From Hygrophila difformis (taxonomy: Eukaryota; Streptophyta; Magnoliopsida; Lamiales; Acanthaceae), in assembly GCA_030278955.1 (NCBI GenBank), contig JAOANR010000008.1:39812148-39876147 (forward strand): a stretch of 64,000 bases of DNA. Reading direction: 5' to 3'. Shown here one piece after another: positions 59,386-64,000 of the stretch (positions within the stretch are counted from its first letter, which is position 1; every line of letters begins with the position of its first letter). The position numbers and the translations under genes were made by a program. The notes below the pieces were generated by a model that was not told the origin of the DNA, made no database searches, and worked only from the letters and a program-made list of their open reading frames with translations.

Positions 59386-62300
59386 TGTAACACCCGAGAA
59401 ACTTAATTCACATTCAAAGGAATGTAATTAATTTCTCGTGGAAGACGTTCATCCTTAAAGGAAGGTAGATGGAAATACCCCAACATTAAATTGAGCCAAA
59501 AGGAAGTGAGGGCGCAACTTCGGGGACGAAGTTGATTCTTAAGGGGGGTAGACTGTAATACCCGGGATTTTTACAGCAAAATAAAAATTTATTTCCGAAA
59601 AGAAAATAATTTATTACAATAAATTATTGCTCGGAAATGAAACGCCGATAGATTCAAAAACTCAAAATGGAATAAAAGAGGGAAAGGAAGCCGAAGAAAT
59701 TCCATGAATCGAGTTAAAAGAATTGGAATTAAATTCAAGAAGGAAAAGAATTTTAATTCCAAAAACCCGTGAAGTCGGAAGTAATTTAATCAGATAAATT
59801 ACTACACGGGAGTCTTAAGACGATGAATTCAAACTCGACGGATTCAAGGTTTCGAATATGAAATTCATCGGAGTCAAAATAAAATTTAGAAAGGAATCGT
59901 AACCCCAGAAATGACCCGAAAAGTCGAACCGAAAACGTAGGGGATAGAAAACCGATCGAGAAAAGAAGAAAAGACCCGATGGACCACGCGGACCGCCGAA
60001 CCGGCCGGTCCGGCCGGCCCGCGCCCTCCGTGCGCCGCCGCGCGGCCACCGCGCGGACAGAGGAGTCGCGACTCCAGGGCAGACCACGCGTGCTCCGCGC
60101 GGACAAAAGCTTAGGTGCGCGTCACCAGCGCGCCAGAGGTGCAGGAGGTGTAAACTTTCCTTCCATGGCGATTTTCTTGCCTAAATTAACATTCTCTTCG
60201 ATGGTAAACGGATCCCAGCAGTAGGGAAGTGCATAAACTCGGTATTGGGCGCCCCTACCCCTTATTTTCAGTAAACAAACCCTAGACACTCCATCTTCCC
60301 TCTCCAAGTTCAAAACTCCTTCGACACCACTTTCCGGCGAGTATTCCGGCGACGACGGGACGACCGGGACAAGCCCCTGCCCTCTAGACTCTTGGTAAGC
60401 TATTATACAATGTTTCAATTCGTCCATAGATCTCAGAAACTCATATTCTAACCCATTTTCCTTACTACGATTTCCCGCCGGAAAACGAACAAAAAGCGAT
60501 CGGAGAAGTTGGCCGTTCGTCGTGACCCTAGGACGTCCGGAAACCCAATCCAGCGACCCTATTCTCTAACTAAGTAAGTTAAAACCTTACTCACAAATTT
60601 TCGTGGTTGTTTGTTGTTTAAATCTCGAGATATAGGCTTGTAACAAAAATCGGTTTTCAAAAACCCTATTTTCGTCCAATTTTAAAGACTCGCCAAAAAC
60701 TCGACCTTCGGGAATTCAAACCGAAAACTTTTCAACATGAAAGTTGTTCCTAACACCTTTATCTATCTTGTGTCCAAATTTCAGCCGTTGACATTAAGTT
60801 TTGCTATCCCAAATCCCGCCGTAAACTTTCTGTGACAACCCGAACGTTTTAAAACTGTGACAGATTTCTTCATTCAACTTGATGCATGTTTTTCACCCAT
60901 TTTTCGAATGATTTAACTTTGCATTCCTAAACAAAAGTTGTAGATAATTGTGTCTAGATTATGCATATAAAATTTCACGGATTTTGGTTTTCATTTGATA
61001 TGTCAAACGGCCGAGTTTTTAAAACTGTTTTGAAATCGTTTTAAGGGCCATGAGTATGCAGTGAGTTGCACTCGATTTTTGAGTACCAAGAATTCATTAT
61101 TTCCAAATTCTTAAAACATGAAAGTTGTTCCTTAACGTGTTGTGTAGTTACTGTAAAAATTTCACACCGATTGGTTTTGAAATGGAATTTTAATCGGCGT
61201 TGCACGAACCTGTGACGAAAACAGTTTTTAAGACATAAATTATTCTTTGCAATAAACTCGAATTTCAACTCACTTCGGAACCTTATTTCCAAAAACTTAA
61301 AACATGAAAGTTGTTCGTGTGTGTGTTTTTGAATTACTGTAAAAATTTCAGAATTTTTTGGAGAAAAGACGAATTTTTAATTAAGAAAGGCGTAAACTGC
61401 CTCGAATAGGATTTTTCGAACTTGAGAAAACCCGAACTATGAAAACGCGATATCGACCATTTGATGACTTTGAAATACGAACTTTCGAAAAATCCCGTTC
61501 ACTAGGCTGAGCCGATCTTCATACAAATTATTTGGACTGCCTCGTTAGTGGTCCTACGATTATTGAGACTGCCTCGTTAGTGGTCTCCTTACTATGCCAA
61601 AACGGCAGTTGTGCACATGGCCTGCCAGATCGGCAGTGGGAAATACACGGCCTGCCTGAGTGGTAGTGAAACCGTTTGAAAGGCCTGTCAAATTGACAGT
61701 AGATACACACGGCTTGCCGAAATGGCAATCGAGATACATGGCTAGCCAAAACGGCAGTCAATACTGATATGGCTGCGGCCGCCGGTTCACCGGCTAACTG
61801 ATTATGATTTTTGAGATTGCCTCGTTAGTGATCTCTCTTGTGTGGTGTCCTCTTCTTAGTTGCGGGATAAAATATAAAAGACTTGTGTGAGTGTTGATTA
61901 CGCTTAAATCTTTTGTATCATGTTTTTAAAATTACGCATTTAAATTACGTCATTAAATTATGCCTTTAAATTCCGCCTTTAAAATTTAGTCTTTTAAATT
62001 ATGCATTGTCGTCTTGAATAAATTAAACATGTTTTCCGCTGCGAATAAAATATGGATTTTAAAAGTAATGCATGACAAGTGAATCTTTGGATTTAAACAC
62101 ATGTAACCCCTTAAATTGCTTTGTAAGGGCTTAACTTACTCAGTATTTTATATACTGATAAACCCCGTTGTTCATTTTCCCATTACAGAGTACGGAGCAT
62201 GATCATGCATCGGGGATCACTTTGAGTATTTAATTATTTGTTCTACATGACTTGCATACGGGCTTGTTAACCCGAGTTTTGGCCATGTCGGCCCTGTATT

Positions 62301-62504
62301 TAATTTCCGCTGCAACCTATTATTTTTATTATAATGTATGGATGATATTACTTTATCATTTTTAAGTAATTCCGGACTTGCTTTTAAAACTTTTTCCAAC
62401 ACCTATAGCCTTGCATCTCTTTAGCAAGCTCGGAGGAACCGTGTCTTGCTAGGGAGGTGTGGCGGTGGCACCCCGGCCTGGGTTATCAAATCCGGGGTGT
62501 TACA
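59386..62504 (+). repeat. Element E 3' LTR
   Basis: Matches the 5' LTR with roughly a dozen or more visible substitutions, a 2-base A-run difference near 61342 and one fewer minisatellite unit. It carries the same 168-bp extension with internal polypurine tract and LTR-like start at 59554. Confidence 0.92.
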
Positions 62505-62637
62505 CCAAGCTTGAAAGGAATCGTCCAACAATGGTGGCAATCCGGATGGTGACCTTCAAATGCATTTGATTCATTCAAGAGAAACACTCAAATTTTTATA
62601 TCATTCAAAGGTGAATGAAACAATGTTAAGGATGACC

Positions 62638-62645
62638 TATTTATA
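62638..62645 (-). promoter_or_regulatory. TATA box in element F LTR
   Basis: TATAAATA on the minus strand, about 85 bp downstream of the CG-rich motif array. Confidence 0.5.
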
Positions 62646-62728
62646 GACATCCTACATTACAAGGGATTTAAACAATCCTGCACTAGGATTAAACAAACAA
62701 GAAGAAAACCTAAACTGGAACTATTGGG

Positions 62729-62967
62729 ACGACGCGAGACTCGTACAACGTGAAGCTGGCTCGCGTCGTAACTTTGTGGCTAGCGTCGTAGGTGGAAATC
62801 TGAACTGGGGAGGCGGGGACGACGTGAGACTGTCTCGCGTCGTAGGGGGAAGCTAGCGTCGTAGTTTCCATCCAGTGGCTCGCGGCCTGAGACACGGCTC
62901 GCACGACGTGAAACAGGCTAGCATCGTAAATCGAGGCTAGCGTCGTACTTCCAGGCTAACGTCGTAA
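62729..62967. promoter_or_regulatory. Motif array TAGCGTCGTA-type in element F U3
   Basis: About ten copies of (T/C)(A/C)GCGTCGTA, GACGACGTGAGAC and close variants in 240 bp, upstream of the TATA box. It resembles the array in the U3 of element B although the elements differ in their coding regions. Confidence 0.6.
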
Positions 62968-63157
62968 CTTGCCTTTCTTTTCATTCCTGCGGGGTCCACA
63001 GGGTGGCTTCTCTCTCTGCTTGTTCAAATGTCTTTGTGCATGCATGCACTTGTTGAATTACAAACTAAACAACTAAATATAATGTTCGATTTTCGGTGAC
63101 TGTTCCAGCGAGGGATTCCGGCCAACTTTTCGGCGATCGACATCCGACTGCTTTTAC

Positions 63158-64000
63158 TCAATTGTGTACTTCTGGATCCATTTGGGTGGGTCCGGGGTCT
63201 TCCTCTATCCGAATCAGCAGCTTTAAACCCATCTTCCCGGTTCTAGCTTTCAGCAGTTCATCTTCAAAATTCCGGTGCAACAACTCAGCAACTCTGGATG
63301 TGAACTTCCTAGTCCGCTGTTGGGATACCGGTCCGTCAGGAAATACGGGGATCAACAGTGCTCTAGTTCCTGCTTCTATGCCATCCCCACCCCCTTGGGG
63401 AGGTTGATCCATCAACGACCATGATCTTCCTCGTCCCTTTCGAAAAGAGTCAGATCTGCAACATTAAAGACATGATTAATATGATCATATTCTTCAGATA
63501 GTTGTAATTTATACGCATTATTATTAATCCTTTCTAAAACTTTAAATGCCCCATCTCCTCGCGGAGATAACTTATAGCGTCGGCTTGCAGGAAACCACTT
63601 TCTTCCCGTTGAGCCAGACCCAATCCCCTGGGTTCAGTTTTAGCTCCTTCCGACCTCGGTTGTTATATTTGGCATATCCTTCTGCAGCTTTCACCAGACT
63701 GTCTCGCACATCTTTATGCATCTCCTTTATCGCATTTGCTCTGTTCCTGCCATTGATGTTCAAATGCTCATTGCGAGGCAGTGGCAACAAATCAAGTGGC
63801 GTCAATGGGTTAAACCCGTACACTACCTCAAATAGTGACATGTGTGTGGCACTGTGTACATGTCGATTATATGCAAAATCGATGTAAGGTAAGCATTCAT
63901 CCCAACTTTTACTACTGGAAGCAGTAATAACCCTTAGTAAATTACCTAAGACTCTATTGACTGCTTCAGTTTGACCATCAGTTTGTGGATGATATGCAGT
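63158..64000 (-). pseudogene. Element F pol, integrase C-terminal part
   Basis: The minus-strand frame from the window edge reads TAYHPQTDGQTEAVNRVLGN, YIDFAYNRHVHSATHMS and VVYGFNPLTPLDLLPLPRN, which is the end of a Ty3/gypsy integrase core. A single-base frameshift near 63590-63605 moves the frame; the following stretch (RRYKLSPRGDGAFKVLERIN, ADLTLFERD) is the usual C-terminal integrase region. A second shift near 63413-63455 leads to a last frame ending at 63158 (GPVSQQRTRKF). The lineage is not assigned; it is neither Athila-like nor Tekay-like. The upstream part lies beyond the window. Confidence 0.82.

Larger units (their letters stand above)
54363..62504 (+). mobile_element. Element E: gag-only Tekay-related retrotransposon (TR-GAG type)
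   Basis: Two LTRs of about 3.1 kb (54363-57506, 59386-62504) flank only 1.9 kb of internal sequence holding gag and no pol. The 5-bp duplication CCAAG is exact (54358-54362, 62505-62509). The element interrupts the LTR of element F. LTR ends, primer site, 3' block and hairpin match elements A and D. It would need pol supplied in trans, for example by an A-like element; that is an inference. It fits the published idea of terminal-repeat retrotransposons with a gag domain. Confidence 0.93.
62510..63000 (-). repeat. Element F 3' LTR, right part
   Basis: Continuation of the LTR broken by element E. The minus strand shows TATAAATA at 62638-62645. A CG-rich motif array lies at 62729-62967. The boundary near TCCACA (about 63000) is tentative; a purine-rich AGAGAGAGAAG lies just beyond on the minus strand. 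GAATTACA (63055-63062) is an alternative end. Confidence 0.45.

Noticed and set aside
62217..62402. Identical small minus-strand frames at 57219-57404 and 62217-62402
   Set aside because: They lie in the conserved LTR end of element E, antisense to the element, with no domain.
63096..63407. Plus-strand frames at 63096-63407 and 63546-63887
   Set aside because: They are antisense shadows of the minus-strand integrase C-terminal region of element F.

Overview
The window is nuclear DNA of a flowering plant, most likely a eudicot. The evidence is one intact plant-type PPR-DYW gene embedded in a dense nest of plant transposons: Tekay-like chromovirus, Athila-like and other Ty3/gypsy elements, a short-LTR Ty1/copia element, plant L1-type LINEs, hAT, Mutator-like, Stowaway and Tourist elements and a probable Helitron. 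I saw no rRNA, tRNA gene or CRISPR array. The species cannot be named from the sequence.

Layout. 1-10408: a young Tekay-like gypsy element (A, minus strand; one LTR cut by the window edge), inserted into the RNase H region of an Athila-like element (B, minus strand, 10409-19537, with a 4.5 kb LTR). B sits inside an older LINE (G, 19538-26810, minus strand), which is also split by a hAT element (21942-26669) with an 8-bp target duplication, a decayed transposase and captured pieces of a class III alcohol dehydrogenase gene. 26944-29049: the only intact host gene, a PPR-DYW protein of 701 residues, whose start codon lies about 135 bp from the LINE remnant. 30039 to about 42890: a probable Helitron holding a Stowaway MITE, a small Mutator-like element with an internal minisatellite, and a Tekay-related deletion derivative (D, 32836-42538). 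D keeps gag plus only the last 52 codons of pol, and its right LTR is split by a LINE (37642-40106, 13-bp target duplication). 43069-44200: another LINE fragment. 44290-48846: a very young but broken Ty1/copia element with 170-bp LTRs. 49809-50320: a second minisatellite-bearing Mutator-like element. 51031-52939: a Pack-MULE carrying part of an FAD-dependent oxidoreductase gene and two nested MITEs. 54191 to the end: a minus-strand gypsy element (F) whose LTR is split by a gag-only Tekay-related element (E, 54363-62504, target duplication CCAAG).

How the parts relate. A, D and E share LTR ends, the initiator-Met primer site, a 3' untranslated block and a hairpin just before the polypurine tract, so they look like one lineage with one potentially autonomous member (A) and two pol-less members (D, E). 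B and F belong to different gypsy groups, yet both carry arrays of a short CG-rich motif (TAGCGTCGTA and variants) just upstream of the U3 TATA box. B also has five tandem nested palindromes of this motif in its transcribed LTR part. The two gene captures (hAT and Pack-MULE), the minisatellite MULE family, the shared U3 arrays, and the LTRs that seem to have absorbed their own priming-site boundaries are the observations most worth following.
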